DNA from: Enoplolaimus lenunculus
Taxonomy: Eukaryota > Nematoda > Enoplea > Enoplida > Thoracostomopsidae
DNA: 64,000 nucleotides
NCBI GenBank assembly: GCA_030248215.1
Contig: JASANG010003360.1
Location: forward strand, 124,001 to 188,000
Reading direction: 5' to 3'
Position numbers and translations under genes: made by a program. Numbering within the stretch: position 1 is the stretch's first letter; every line of letters starts with the position of its first letter. A model generated the notes under the pieces. That model was not told the DNA's origin. It did not search any database and saw only the letters and a list, made by a program, of their open reading frames with translations. Positions 1 to 12,463 of this stretch are shown here, piece by piece.

Positions 1-3000
1 TATTTGTTGTTTTGGCTCGTTGCTATATGTAGTAGAAGTTATAGGTGCATGTTTTACTTGTTCCTCAGTTGAAATTTTTGACGAAGCGGTTGCTTCAGAA
101 ATAAATGATCTATCTTGGGACTCGGATTTATCAGCGGAATCTACTGTGGTGATATGGCTAGTTTTTGAAGAAGCCATTGATGAAGAAATTGTAGCAGCTC
201 TTAATAAGCCGCTGTCGGGTACGTGGGATACTTTTGAATTTAAAATTAGGTCAGAAGTTTTACCGGTTGATATACTGTTTGATATCTGGTCTTTGTTAGT
301 TTTAAATGCGTCGCGTTCGGATTGTTCTAAACTCGCTAAAGTTGCATTAATCACAGAGTTCACCGACTGGATTGCTTGCGGAACTTGTGTCGATGATTTC
401 AAAATAGGCTCTCGGGATCCTTGAGATAGCTGTGGTTTCAACGTTGGATCTTGGGTGATATTTTGTTTCAGAACACTGGTAGAAGTTTGATATCTAGACC
501 CGCCAGGCAATGGTGAAAGGCTGGCTTCTTTGCTACTCGAGGTGCCGCCGCCTTTTCGGGCCGGATACTGGCCTTCAGAATCGCTACTTTGAAGCACGCC
601 GCTAAAATCCATATTTGCTCCGCGATTAACTTGCCAATTTTCGTTGCAATATTTTCGCACTGGATCAAACACAGGAATATTGCGTTCAGGATTTTTTCGT
701 CTGCTATGGAAGACTTCTGCTAGTTCGTTTGATACAAGAGGGCTCGCTGTAGATTGCGGTCGGCCGGCCCTTGTTGGAGAGATTGGAGGTTCAACGGTCG
801 ATTGAGCAACGAGTCTATGGTCCTGCCAAACTGCTCCTATGTCCGTCCGGTTGGCGGAAATTGCAACTTCTCCAGGTTGGCGATATGATTGGGCACGTCG
901 CGGTTTTCGTGATAACCCTGGATCATGCGCTGAAGATTCCGTTGTTGCTGCTGGTGCCGGTGCCTTCATTTGGATTAAATTGGTGTTTCGTTGAATGTTT
1001 CTAGTATCGGTATCTGACGTTCCACTAGAAGTAATATCACTTCTAGCGGCTCTGTGAGCATCGGCAAAAGTTGGCCGTGTTTGTTGAGGTTGAAAATCTA
1101 CCGTTACTCGGTGTGCTGCAATATTCTGTTTTCCAGTTGAATCAGGTCCAGTTGTTCGCTGAATGGGACTTTCTGATGACGTCACTGAGTGTACAGAATG
1201 ACGCCAAAACTCAGGAGGGCTATCTTTCTCGTCGCCGCGTTTCTTCAGTATAGAGTCAAGCGCGGGGGCCGCTGTTTCAGCGCCTTTGATCTTTTCCGCC
1301 GATGGTCGTTTTAAAATCGAATGTGGTGCCAGCGTTGCGACGTCTTGGCTTTGTGTTTCCGCTGACCACGGTCCATTTTCGTCGGATTTTTTCAAAATCG
1401 ATGTCGTTTGCGCGATTTCTGCTGCTGATATCGGAGCAATTTCTGGTGAAGAGCTTTTGCGTCTTGATGATCGTAGAATCGATGTGATTGGATGTGATTC
1501 GCGTTGCTCCCAGCTGTAGTCTTGCAGACCAGCCCCTCTGGTTGCCTTGTCACCGCTAGGGTCGTCTGAACTCACTCCAATTGACATCGATCTTCGTTTC
1601 AAGATTGACGGAGGCGGCGGTGTATCATCACCAATGCTGGTTACGCTTGACTTCTTCAGTATTCCTTGAGTTGCCTCCGCTTCTTGTAATTTTGTTGGAC
1701 TTCCTTCAACAACGCCTGTTATCGTCGGTTGTGAATGTTTCAGTATCGGTTTAATTTGATCCGTATCCGCCGCTCCAGTCGATTGTGATTGCTTCAAAAT
1801 TGGATGTAGCTTGCGTTCTTCTTTTGGTTGCGTCACGCTGGTTGCAGTTTGTCCGGCTTTTTCCGCGACAGCTTTATCGATGTCTGGCGATTGGCTACAA
1901 AGTTTCGGCCGGTATTCAGTTCCGGTTTGAAGTAACGCTGGCGGTGAGTCGGTTTGACCACTGGGAACTTCAAAATCTGTGGTTTTCGCTCGTCTGCTGC
2001 CACGATGAGGAAGACTATGAAACGCAGTTGCCGTACAGCGTCGTTTTTGAGCGTCTTTATCATCTGCTCGACTCAGTGTTTCCATATAATCAGCGATAAT
2101 TGGTTTCGACCTCTCTTGGCGTAGCTCTTGTTGCTGCGGCATTGTTTCCATTTCTTCTGTAGTTTCATCGTTCATAGCTCCTTGCTCCCGTCTGTTCGGC
2201 TGATATTGACTAACAGTTGCAGTTGCACTAAATTGCCGTGCTTTGTCTAGACTTGCTTTTCGAGCTCTCCATCGTTCCAAGTTTGATGTCGCTGATCCGG
2301 ACGCAGAGCTGACTGAGTGAAATTCAGACGACCCCCCTGAATCGCCGCCTGACTGTTTATAGCCACCATCGTCCTTAGAAACCTCTGATGGGGACAGTGC
2401 TGCCATTGCAGGGCTCTTGTTAGCATCTGGCTGAGCATGGAGCGTACTCACCTTGCCAATAGACGCTTTGGTTGTAGTCTTTGACGCTGACAAACCTTCT
2501 GGAATAACATCTGTATTAGAGTTTAGTTTAGGCTTTGCTGAATAAGCAGATGATGGAAAACCGGCTTTCGCTAAAAGTTTATTTGAGACAGCACCCCTGG
2601 TTTGGTTCTGTTCCCCATCGATTTGATGGGTCCCCACCCTACCCTGTTGAACAGATTGACCTTGGACAACAGTCGGAGTGCTTGGAGTGACAGATGTGAC
2701 GGCAAAGCTTGTTCCACCCATAGCAGTTGTTGACCCACGAGATGTTTCTGGCGTCGCAGCGGTGGGTGTAGTGGTTGTAATTGCAGCTGCTGTTGTGCGT
2801 ACTGTTTTTGTGCCTGGATCTCGGTAGCATTGTGTTCGACGAATACTTCCAGCGGTTTGAGCATAATCTGCAGGTGGAACTTTACCCATGGCAGATGTGG
2901 TATCCAGTTTGGTAGAAGGGACTGAATCAGGTGTTGCTTTTATAGGACCATGACTTGATTTGCCGTCTGCAACAGTTCCAGTGTGAGAGCTTGAGCTTTC

Positions 3001-3948
3001 AATGCTCCCTTTTGCTGCTGGAGACGACGATTCACGACCAGTTGACGCAATTTTGAGCTGTGGAGCGCTAGGAGTTCCGCTGATAGATGCAAGCGAATCG
3101 TAATGCCGGGAACGGTTAGCAACAGAACTTGCGTTACTCGATCCAACTCGAAGAGCGTGTAACCCGGCAGGAAAGCTACCCCCACCAGCAGCTACTCTCG
3201 CTTTGTGACCAGCAGATTCTGTACTAGAACCAGAGCTTACAGACCACGGTCGTTCGTAAATCATTTCTTGCCGGATTTGGTTCAGTTTTAGCCTTTGAGT
3301 TGCTAAATTCACTCCTGGTAAGTTTTCCCGTTCCCACGGTTGAGTTAAACTAGAGATACTAGGTATAGTTTGACCAGAATTTGAATTCAATTTGTCGTTT
3401 TGACCTAAAATGTGATTACCCACATGTGCAAGTTTGCTCGCTTGAGTATCTGGAGTGTCGATTAGTAAATTTTCAACGAAAGTTCGACCACGAACTGGAT
3501 TTGAGTTGAGGTCCGGTGAGGCTTTTGACGGATTGAATGTTGAAACGAATCGTTCGTCGTGACGATTTGAAATTGAAATTTTTGAATGCGGTTTTGATGC
3601 CGAAATTAATTTGAACGGTATTGCTGAATAAACGTTGCTTTGAGCTACTGCTGGCCCGTGTAATTGTGTTGTTGAAATACAAGTGTTGACTGGGAAGTTA
3701 ATTAAGTTGGAGCTAACGGTAGTGTGTTGATCTGTGGTATTTTTAGGCAGTTGCGGTTGAATAAATACGCTTTTGCCTTGGAGCACTTGCGCACTGGAAA
3801 CCGCTAAGTTTGCAGATTTACGATGCTCGCTGGAGTAGCGATTTGATTGGTTCGGCGGCAAATCTTGTTCGCTGACTGCAGTGGTTTGTTTTTGGCTCGA
3901 TGGAAACGAAGGAAACTTAGATGATATAATGTCATTATAAGGCACTCT
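1..3948 (-). CDS. Exon 8, giant open exon with clustered ILK motifs, runs off left edge
   Basis: This frame has no stop from the acceptor AATTTCAG at 3949 to base 1, which is 1316 codons, far beyond chance. It encodes residues 469-1784 and continues outside. Composition is Ser, Thr, Gln and Pro with few hydrophobics, so it is probably disordered. Two less simple stretches stand out: one near residues 670-705 containing TQRLKLNQIRQEMIYERPWS, and one near 1560-1600 containing FHSRRKNPERNIPVFDP. Ten short Ile/Val-Leu-Lys/Arg motifs occur, eight between residues 1185 and 1368, many of the form S-I-L-K or G-I-L-K. A consensus donor AAG|GTGAGT lies inside it at 2452/2451 and may give a shorter splice form. 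No family recognised. Confidence 0.82.
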
Positions 3949-5036
3949 CTGAAATTAACACTGCAGTCGCTGTAACCTAATCCAAATGGAGATGCCATTC
4001 CGAATTCATTTATAAATTTTCATTTAAACGCAACTCAAACGTGTCTGTAGGAACTACCCTGGTCTATTCACCCTCAGTCGCCATGTACGGACGAAAACCA
4101 AAATTTTGTATTAAGGTTTAGCACTAAAATTGCGTTCAACTTCTCGCTCGCTTCATACGCGATCATTGTTCTAATATATCCTACGGCTGTCTACTAAAAA
4201 TTTCTGGATCTTCCATCGGTCGTAGCCAAACGCCAGGAACACTGTACACAAATTCCAAAGTCTCAAAACATATTGGGGTAGAACTTTGTAGACGGAAGTT
4301 GAAACCAAAAATTATTTAAGAGCTTTAATACATTTCTACCAGGTTCGTAGCCAAGATTTCATCAATGTCCACGCGCAAAAATATTTTTTTACTTCCAGGA
4401 CGTAGAAAGTTATTCCAACACCTGTTTGTGCTTAGGCGTAAGCCCATCTTAGACCTAGGTTTAGGTTTAGGTTTACGGATATGCTTATACTACTGTTACG
4501 GCCCTGGGTGGAACCATGTTTCTGCGGGAGTGCAATAGAAGCTTAGGCTTTAGACTAACTTTTTTTTTGCTTTGTATTAGGTATAATCTCATTCTTGTGC
4601 TTAGGCTTATGTACCACCTCATTCTTGTACTTAGGCCTAAGCCTATGCTTAGACCTAGTCTTAGGCGTAAGCTTAGTTTAGGTTTAAGAATATGTTTATA
4701 CTACTGCTACGACCCTGTTTCATACATAGGCCACACGGTTCAAGCAATAACAAAACATTTAAAGAGCTCAACCGGTTACGAAAACGCAAAAATTCGCCAA
4801 AAAACAATTCTTTGCATGTCTCCAAAACGTTTTCGGATTGGGGGTAATGACAGAAGAAACGCTCTCTCTGTCCGCTCACCCCGGTAAAATGACAAAAATG
4901 ATTCAAGATTGCCTGCAAAAATATCCCTCATGAGCTTAATTTTGAGTAAATTAACAAACAATTGGTGCACTCTCTTATTCGAGTAAGTTGTCGTTCAAAT
5001 CTATACGCAAAAACAGCCGATTAATATCGTGTATAT

Positions 5037-5291
5037 GTCGTAGGCCAATCTGCTATTCCGGCCCAAATAGCACATTGGCCTAGACCAAATAGCGATTGTA
5101 AGATGTAGAAATACGAAAGTGATGTAAAGGCAACGCTGATTGGTTAACGGTATTGCGTATCTCCAAATATCAAATCTGATTGGTCTAGAAGTTCAATAGC
5201 AGTTTAGCCAAGGTAAAACTGCTATTACGTAACATAGCAGATTTGCCTAGGTCAATAGGTAATTGGCCGGAATAGCAGATAAGCCTACGAC
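5037..5291. mobile_element. 255-bp inverted-repeat element
   Basis: The ends are GTCGTAGGCCAATCTGCTAT and, complemented, GTCGTAGGCTTATCTGCTAT, continuing TCCGGCC on both sides (24 of 27 matching). No coding potential. Confidence 0.75.
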
Positions 5292-5696
5292 GTATACGCA
5301 CTGAAAAATACCAAAATGTTTAGAAGCCTTCGAAAAAACCTTCAGACGATAGGACTCGATACATTTGCCGCATGCCGTTATCACTGCGCTTGGCAATCCT
5401 AAAATCCTGTCACTGGTCTGGTTTACATAGCCGGATTTCTGCAATTCAGCTTAACCTAAACAAACTGTAATCAATCACTCAAAACGGAGCGCTACAATCG
5501 ACTAATCCTCGACTTCCTAGCATTTTAGCTTATCTTTAACCAAATCCGCAACGGCAAAACGGGACGTATCTGCAAAACAGTATCCCGTCCGGACGCACAT
5601 TTTCACTTACCCGGTCCATAAAACTGGTTTACAGCTTAAAACAATTCTATGTTTGGTGAATTTTTCTTGCCCGATCTATAAATTTCACCGCCCAGT

Positions 5697-5890
5697 CAAG
5701 GGGGCGGATCCAGGAATTAGTGACGGGGGAGCGAGTTGCAAAAGTTAAAAAACGGCAGTTTTTACGGTATTCTGTGTACGTGCCAGTTTTCTGACGGGGG
5801 GGGAATTGTAAGGTGCGGACCTTACCGTTTTTTACATTAAAATTTCTGATGGGATGTACTCAAACGACCCCATTTCGGATCCGCTAGCGG
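5697..5890. mobile_element. GCGGATCC-ended element (family E)
   Basis: Starts GGGGGCGGATCCAGGAATTA and ends CATTTCGGATCCGCTAG. The interior has TTTACGGTATTCTGTG, TTTTCTGACGGGGGG and AAAATTTCTGATGGG. Relatives: 10140-10276, 23236-23436, 29340-29460 (one end) and 30215-30330. Confidence 0.6.
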
Positions 5891-6183
5891 TGTCGTCTCG
5901 CTATTTAAACCGATCTATAAAGTAATGATACAAACGTAACAGCGTCTATCACCGGTGCTTTTAAATCCCATAAACAGCAAGCGAATCACTTGAAATAGCT
6001 CTTACAACCTACCCTGCGGATGGCATTGATGGTAGACTACCAAGATCTGGTACAGACACCGAAACAAAACAAAATAAACAATAAAACAACAACAACAAGC
6101 TGCAAAAAATGAATGAATAGGTTAAAACAGTTTTCTATCTTAATAACTACGGGTAGGCACGGCGCGAAGGTGTCCACGGTCCC

Positions 6184-6334
6184 CAGGGCCGCAGCTAAGA
6201 AGGGGGCCGGGGGTGGGGCGGAAAGTTTTTGCCCCCAAAAAAGTTTTTAATCTTGCTTGTAACTCACTGAAAACCCTTGTATGCTCTTCTGAAAAAATTT
6301 TAGCCCTTATCGAGGTGACCTGGCTACGGGCCTG
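6184..6334. mobile_element. Family-D element (GGCCCGTAGCC ends)
   Basis: Ends CAGGGCCGCAGCTAAG and GTGACCTGGCTACGGGCCTG. The interior has CTTGCTTGTAACTCACTGAA and AACCCTTGTATGC, shared by the family. The flanks ACGGTCCC and ACGGTCCA form an 8-base duplication with one mismatch. Confidence 0.75.
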
Positions 6335-6484
6335 ACGGTCCACACATGCGGGATGTAAGCTTTAGGTGCTTTCTCGATGTAAACGTAACCGTATCTTTCT
6401 TGCAACTGTACTGTGAGAAAAATTGACGTTTTTAGTTTTTGTGTTAAAACTTAAATATTTGCTAAAATATTCAAATTAGTCAAA

Positions 6485-7049
6485 GCAAGAGTGCATGATA
6501 CGAGAGTGTGCAACTCTTGGGGTTCCGCATGGTACAAAATCTACCAGCTGGCGTTGCGGTTTTGGCGGCCATCTCTTTGATCAAACCGGGGTCGGTGTCA
6601 CATGCAGTAACCCTAAATTAAACTATAAGCGGAGCAATATTTGATGCCGGATAAATGGAGTGTCATGGTGCGCACAGATTGTACACCCCTCGAAATAAAT
6701 TGGCGTCGGGGTAGGCCAAAAATACAAAACGCGTACTGGGTACATAGTTTTCTACACAGAATGTACCCAATTAGCGCCCGTTGCGTTTTAGTCCTACTAC
6801 CCTCCCTTGGGGGGGTTACATTCATTACACTTGTAACTGGCAGCCAACATCGATTAAATTTTGTTAAAAATACGATCATGCCACTTTTCAGGAAATACAA
6901 CAGCATAGGAATTTCAAAGTGTTTTAATATTTTGACCCCCCCAAATTGGATGGGGCAGGCCAAAAGCACAACGCGCGCTTGGTACATAATTTTCTACCAC
7001 ATAATGGACCCAATTGAATGTTCTTGTTAAAGGGTATCAAGCACTCTTG
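6485..7049. mobile_element. Family-H element, longest copy (565 bp)
   Basis: The ends are CAAGAGTGCATGATAC and, complemented, CAAGAGTGCTTGATAC. CAAAG is present on both sides. Internal words GGGGTAGGCC and CACAACGCG are shared with the other copies. The overlapping ORFs at 6613-7030 are open on both strands and not convincing as genes. Confidence 0.65.
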
Positions 7050-9261
7050 GACAAAGCAATTAACTGCAAGTTAAAACGCATGCAATCAATGGAAGTTTAT
7101 AATTTTCAAATTTTAATTTTCAAATTAAAAAACAATGATTCGGAAGTGGCGAATCCATGATTTTCCGGCTGTTGAGGATACTTTTTGCTTTATGTAATTT
7201 TTGTTTTCAAATACTTTTTTAGCAATTTTTTCCATTTAAATACCTGGACAGTTTTCAAATGTATCAAAGAAGCGAAATTTTCGAATTTGGCTTTTAGTCT
7301 CACCATATTTTTGACCTATTTAACTACAAACCACAATTTGACCTTCAAATGAACCACTTACATCGCGAAACAGTTCAGCTTGGCAGGGCCAGATATGATC
7401 ACATCCGCCATGAGCCCCTGGATCCGCCACTGCCTGCCAGAGCGCCGCACCTTAACTGTCGAATGTGTTAAATTTCAGTGACAAAACAAATGTTTTCACC
7501 ATCTGCATCTCAAAAACATTGGCAGATCCAGAAATATTGAAAACGCTGCAATTGTATAACTAACTCTTAATACAAAACTTTGGTTCTGGATCCCTGTTCG
7601 GGGCCCTGGCCATAGCGAACTTCTCTCGAATTCGACAGTGCACATAGGATGCGGGCTTGAACTTAACGTATCTCTGTTTGCGCTGACCTATCCATATTTT
7701 TACCTAAAAGAGGAAATTATTTTTCCCTTTCTGAGCCGAATTGAGCCAGAAAAACAGGCAGAACCCAAGAATTAACCTGTGTATTTTCCAGAAAGTTTTG
7801 CGATGATTCAACCACATTTTTGGAAAATTGATTCGAGCAAAAAATGGTTACGATTCCATTAAAACAACAAAAAATAATGACAAATGTCAGATGAAACCAT
7901 TCGGTAATAAAAGTCTTAGTTCGCAGGCGCCAAAGCCGAAACATCGACCGTAGTGCGGGACAGTGACTCCGTAGGAAAAATTTTGCTCCCTGAAAATGTT
8001 TCAGCCCCCCACTTTTGAATCGTATGAAATTGCCACATGGACGTATGCCCTTCCGAAAACATGAGTTTTGCAGATTTGAATTTGGGGCCCAAACGTTAAA
8101 ATCGCTTTTGTTCATATCTGGTCTTAAGATAAATAGTTTTTTGCGTTGCAATCAACGCCGGCAAATAGCAGCTTAAACCTTATTAATGACGTGGAAATAA
8201 ACGTATTTGAAACGGAACATGCCAAACAGACCCGTATGCTGTGTTTGGGGTGATGTTTTAAACAAAAATTTATCCGATACATTTATTAATTATAAAAAGC
8301 TAACAGTTTCAGATAATGCTATCATCTTTTGACGAACTAGACAACAAACTAATACCTAAACCAACAAATAACAAACAAAGAAACAAACAAACAAACAAAC
8401 AAAAAAACAAAAAACAAACAAATAAGAAAGCCAATAAACACAAAAAACGTATATATATAAATATATATACATATATATGTATATATGTATATATATATTT
8501 ATATATATATGTATCGCGATATATGTTGAGCAAAAATTCATACTGAACGAAAACATACAAGCAACCACGATACAACGCAGACACTGGCAATACCAAACGC
8601 CCTAATAGATTCAGTAAACCCTCACTGCAAAAAAACATACCAACTGTGAACACATCACAGCTTTGGCCAATTGGTTCAACTTTTAAAAAATCTCTGCCAG
8701 AACCGCGTCGTCAAAGATCTTAACATTTCTCAATAAACATTTTTGAGTCACAATATTCAGCATGCAAAATATTGCAGGCAAACGGGCGAGAACAGAAATA
8801 TATTTTCAGGTTTATCGTTTAAACAATAAAAAAGACACCCCCGACACATTTTGTAAAGGTAATATTTTGCCAGTTGGTAAACGGCGTTTACCAATGGACG
8901 GAGGTACAAAGTTGCGCTCGGCTCAAAATATATATTGCAAATTGCAATTATGCGTACAGCCAGAATTGCAGCAGTTCTTAAACGACGCAGGAGCGGTTAC
9001 GCCTTACCCCCGTCGTCTCAAGACTGCGTTGCGACTGGTTGTATTAACAATATTTACAGGGGTGTTACAATAAACATATACAATGTGTCCCTGGAATACC
9101 TCTTAGGGCCTCCTGTTCAGTTGCGATACGCTTTTAAGGGGTGTTTTGAAAGTTTGCATTAAGCATAATTGCCCTTCATCAGTGACGGGGCTGGTCGGAA
9201 AGGGGACATATCCGATACGAACGTGAAACTGGTTTTTGTACAGGCTTTATCGCATGGCTTA

Positions 9262-9420
9262 GGGTGGTGCTATACTTTTGATGACGTCCGGCGCCTATCG
9301 TCACCAGCCTGTGTCGTCCGTCTCCGTCCGGTAACGATACCGTATAGAGACGGACGATGACGTACGGTGACGTACGGCAACGGACAGTGACGTATGGTGC
9401 CGCACGACAAGCGTACCGGC
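9262..9420. mobile_element. Family-G relic
   Basis: TTA precedes GGGTGGTGCTATACTTTT, a match to the family-G terminus. CG-rich GTGACG/GACGTACGG repeats follow. The right terminus is not recognisable. Similar CG-rich relics without clear ends lie at 17290-17385, 33583-33700 and 51956-52065. Confidence 0.5.
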
Positions 9421-11027
9421 ATCATAAGGCTGCGAACGGCTTGCCTTCGCCTAAAAGCCTATAAATAAACTTTTCTTAAGCCTTAGGCTGGCCCTAAGCC
9501 TTGACTTTAAATGTTACAGGTCAGTGTACAAGCGGATTTGAATGGAAATAATATTCAAATTTTGATATCTGTTACTAATTTTATGCGTTTATGGGGCAGT
9601 TTACACCCCTGGCAAAAAATATATGTAAAATACATTTGAAGCGAAAAAACCTTCAAGGGCTCAAATTTTTAACCGTTTTTGAAATAAAATCTCAAGTACA
9701 GAATATAAATTTAAACATAATAACGTTACTATGCTAATGATCACAGACAGAGTAGAATGTTTTGAAAATATGCAAAACGAGTACGAATCTAAGGGGTAAG
9801 CCACCCAGGCCTAAGCGGGAGGCCACCGTGGCTTAAAACTCCACCCAGGAATCACAATCAATTTGTTGGTAAAAATGAGTACTAAAATTGCGTTCGGCTT
9901 CTCGCTCGCTTGCTTTTCCCATCGTTTGAGAAATTTCTGGTTCCGCCACTGAATGAACAGTAAAAAGAACCAATGTACAAGGAATAAAAAAGCATTGTAG
10001 CATCAAAATAAAAATGTGTTTGTACACCTGTTAATAGTACAATTTTAGCCATATTTAATGTCTAAAAATAGATTTCCCATGAGTAATCGTAGGATTCATG
10101 CCAACCTTGGTGGTAATTTTCAGAAAACCATTTGCTCCAGCGGCAGATCCAAAAATTTGTGACAGGGAGGCAAAAGTTATAAAACGCAAAACTTACAGGG
10201 GGATATTGCCATTTTACCACAAAAAAATTTCTGGCGGGAGGCGTTCGCCCCACCTCGCCGTCCTATGGATCCTCTAGTGATTAGCTAGCTATTGCTACAG
10301 CCAACTAGCAGTGGACTGTCCCTGTCGCAGATCCAGGATTTTTCGGCGGGCAGGATACTTTTTGCGTTCTGAAATTTTACAGTTTTAATGTGCGCTTTTA
10401 ACCATTTTTTTATTATTTCCTGATTGACCAATTGCGGCAAAGGCGGAAATTAATTTATTTGTGTTGCAATATCGCCGTATCTTTTACTTTATTTAGCTTG
10501 AAAATACCTTGTAAGTTTCAGATAAACAACTCAGTAAAATTTCGGTAGTAATTTCAGGCAAAATACTTCCTCCAGCGGTCTTAAGTAACCGTGACAGCTG
10601 CTGTACCTTACAGCCCCCACCATTCAGAACCGCAGTGCTAATGCAGAATGCAAGCTTCAAACCAGCTAAAACTGAGGTATAAGACTAACCACAAATACAG
10701 TAGGGCTTCTAAAGTATATCTTGCTAGCGTTGCTAAGACCTTTGCAAACCTGAGTCAAATTATTAATAAATTATATTACTCGTATTCGCTCGCTAGTTTT
10801 GAGTAATTAATCATGTTTTCAATAAAAGACACGGTTCCAGGTTAAATTTGGCTCACTAATTCAATTGAACCTATGGTAGCAAGTGCTGGTGAGAACAAAC
10901 TAAGATACGTGGAACCAATTAATGGTGGCGAAAACTTTCAGCGTCGTACGGTAATTTGAAAACGATGCCGCAATGTATAGATAATTCACGAAATAAATTG
11001 AAATAAATCCAACAAATTTAAAATTTT

Positions 11028-11340
11028 GGCTTATGTTACTTTTAGGAGCGTCCTGGTTTCTGGTGGGTCTGTAAAAGAGTAGGTTAAAATTCTAGATTAC
11101 ATTTTTTTGCTTAGGTTTAGGCTTAGGATTTAGGAACACTTTTGCAACGCTTAGACTTAGACTTAGGCTTAAGAATGCACTTTTTCAACGCTTAGGCTTA
11201 GGCTTAGGCTTAAGAACACACGTTTGCAACGCTTAGGCTTAGACTTAGGAACACACTTTTGCAACGCTTAGGCGTAGGCTTAGGAATAGTTTAATCTGCT
11301 GTTACGCCCCTAAGCCAATGTTGCATTTAGGGGCGTAACC
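11028..11340. mobile_element. Family-A element (TTAGGC core), expanded copy
   Basis: Left GGCTTATGTTACTTTTAGG, then GCTTAGGCTTAGG hexamers broken by AACACACTTTTGCAACGC spacers repeated four times. Right ACTGTTACGCCCC-like, followed by an inverted echo of the terminus. Confidence 0.7.
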
Positions 11341-11348
11341 ACAAATCA

Positions 11349-11723
11349 ATGAAGTTGCCAAGGATGAAAATACTGATTGCTCTTTTGCCAATAGTTGCAG
11401 AGTTTATATGTGCACAATTGCACGGTATCAAAACATTGAGCGATAAATTTACATGGATTAAGCGGTTATTTTTCAAAAGTGAACACACGACCGTAGCCAG
11501 CTCAACTTCATTCTATGAAACTGAATACTTTTCAACGAGAGGCATGCAAAAAATTTACCATGACTTACAAGCCAAGTTGAAAGTAGTTTCCGAGAGAAAA
11601 CCCAATCCTTTCGTTGATGCCGAACCCCCTGCGCCCCCGCGTTCAAGTTACAAGCCCCGGCGAACAGGAGGAACAAGTAAAGCAACAAAAAACGCATTCG
11701 AGCAGCATACAAATCATATTTAA
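11349..11723 (+). CDS. Possible small secreted protein, intronless ORF inside intron 7
   Basis: This plus-strand ORF of 124 codons has two ATGs five codons apart. Starting from the second one gives a clean signal peptide: MK, then the hydrophobic core ILIALLPIVAEFICA, then QLHG, with cleavage likely after ICA. The mature part is about 100 residues, basic, with a Pro-rich PPAPPRSSYKPRR stretch near residue 95-108 and no cysteine pairs. I do not recognise a family. It lies antisense within an intron of the large gene, directly after a family-A transposon (11028-11340). I see no clear TATA box or AATAAA signal close by. It could be a real young gene, a single exon of a longer gene, or chance; the signal peptide is the main support. 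Confidence 0.4.
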   Translation: MKLPRMKILIALLPIVAEFICAQLHGIKTLSDKFTWIKRLFFKSEHTTVASSTSFYETEYFSTRGMQKIYHDLQAKLKVVSERKPNPFVDAEPPAPPRSSYKPRRTGGTSKATKNAFEQHTNHI

Positions 11724-12255
11724 AACTTGAGAAACTTGACGACTTTAAATTATTCAAAAATAACTTTCAGAGTTTAATGTTTTGCGCAAAAAAACCAGGG
11801 TACAGTTTTTGACAGGAGAAAATATTCCACACTGGACCAACGGTGATGCGTAATATTTTGAAATGCAACCCAAATTTCAAAATCTACTAAACATTCCAAA
11901 GATACAAAAAAAACGCTAGCAGTTATATGGCACTCGTACACTTTGTTTTCCAAACAAGCTTTAGCCTAAAAGTTACGCCTATGCCTAGACCGAAACCTAG
12001 GCGTAAGTATGTCAAAATCTAAAAAAATTTTCAAAGCCAAAGTTTACGAATGACTGTGCCACAAAACCGCTAAAATTCTTGTTCATGTTTCTTGGAATGC
12101 AGGAACGAATTGAATTTTTGCAGGAATTCAGGCTGGAACAAGAATTCCGGTATCAGATATTTTCGTCACGATATGCCCGGCTTCTATATCTCTATATTAT
12201 TATCGATTAATTATTGCGTTATGATGGTTACAAAATATATACTGTTTGCACGGTG

Positions 12256-12463
12256 GGCCCATGTTACTTTAAGGGGCGTCCAGGTTTCTGGTTGGTTTAT
12301 AAAAGATTAGGTTTAGATTCCAAACTATATTTTTACTTAAGATCAAGCTTAGGCTTACGCTTAGCCTTAGGCTTAAGAACACATTTTTGAAACGCTTATG
12401 CTTAGGCTTAGGCTTGGGAATATGCTTTAATCTACTGTTACGCCCCTTAAAGTAACATTGGCC
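12256..12463. mobile_element. Family-A element with perfect 8-bp duplication
   Basis: Ends GGCCCATGTTACTTTAAGGG and, complemented, GGCCAATGTTACTTTAAGGG. Flanked by GCACGGTG on both sides (12248-12255, 12464-12471). Eight bases fits the hAT superfamily. Confidence 0.85.

Noticed and set aside
20-424. 134-codon plus-strand ORF at the left edge
   Set aside because: Shadow of the giant minus-strand exon.
6613-7030. Two overlapping ORFs of about 125 codons on opposite strands
   Set aside because: Both lie inside the family-H element and neither resembles a transposase.
8309-8653. Hydrophobic 114-codon ORF
   Set aside because: Low-complexity CAAA and TA repeats only.
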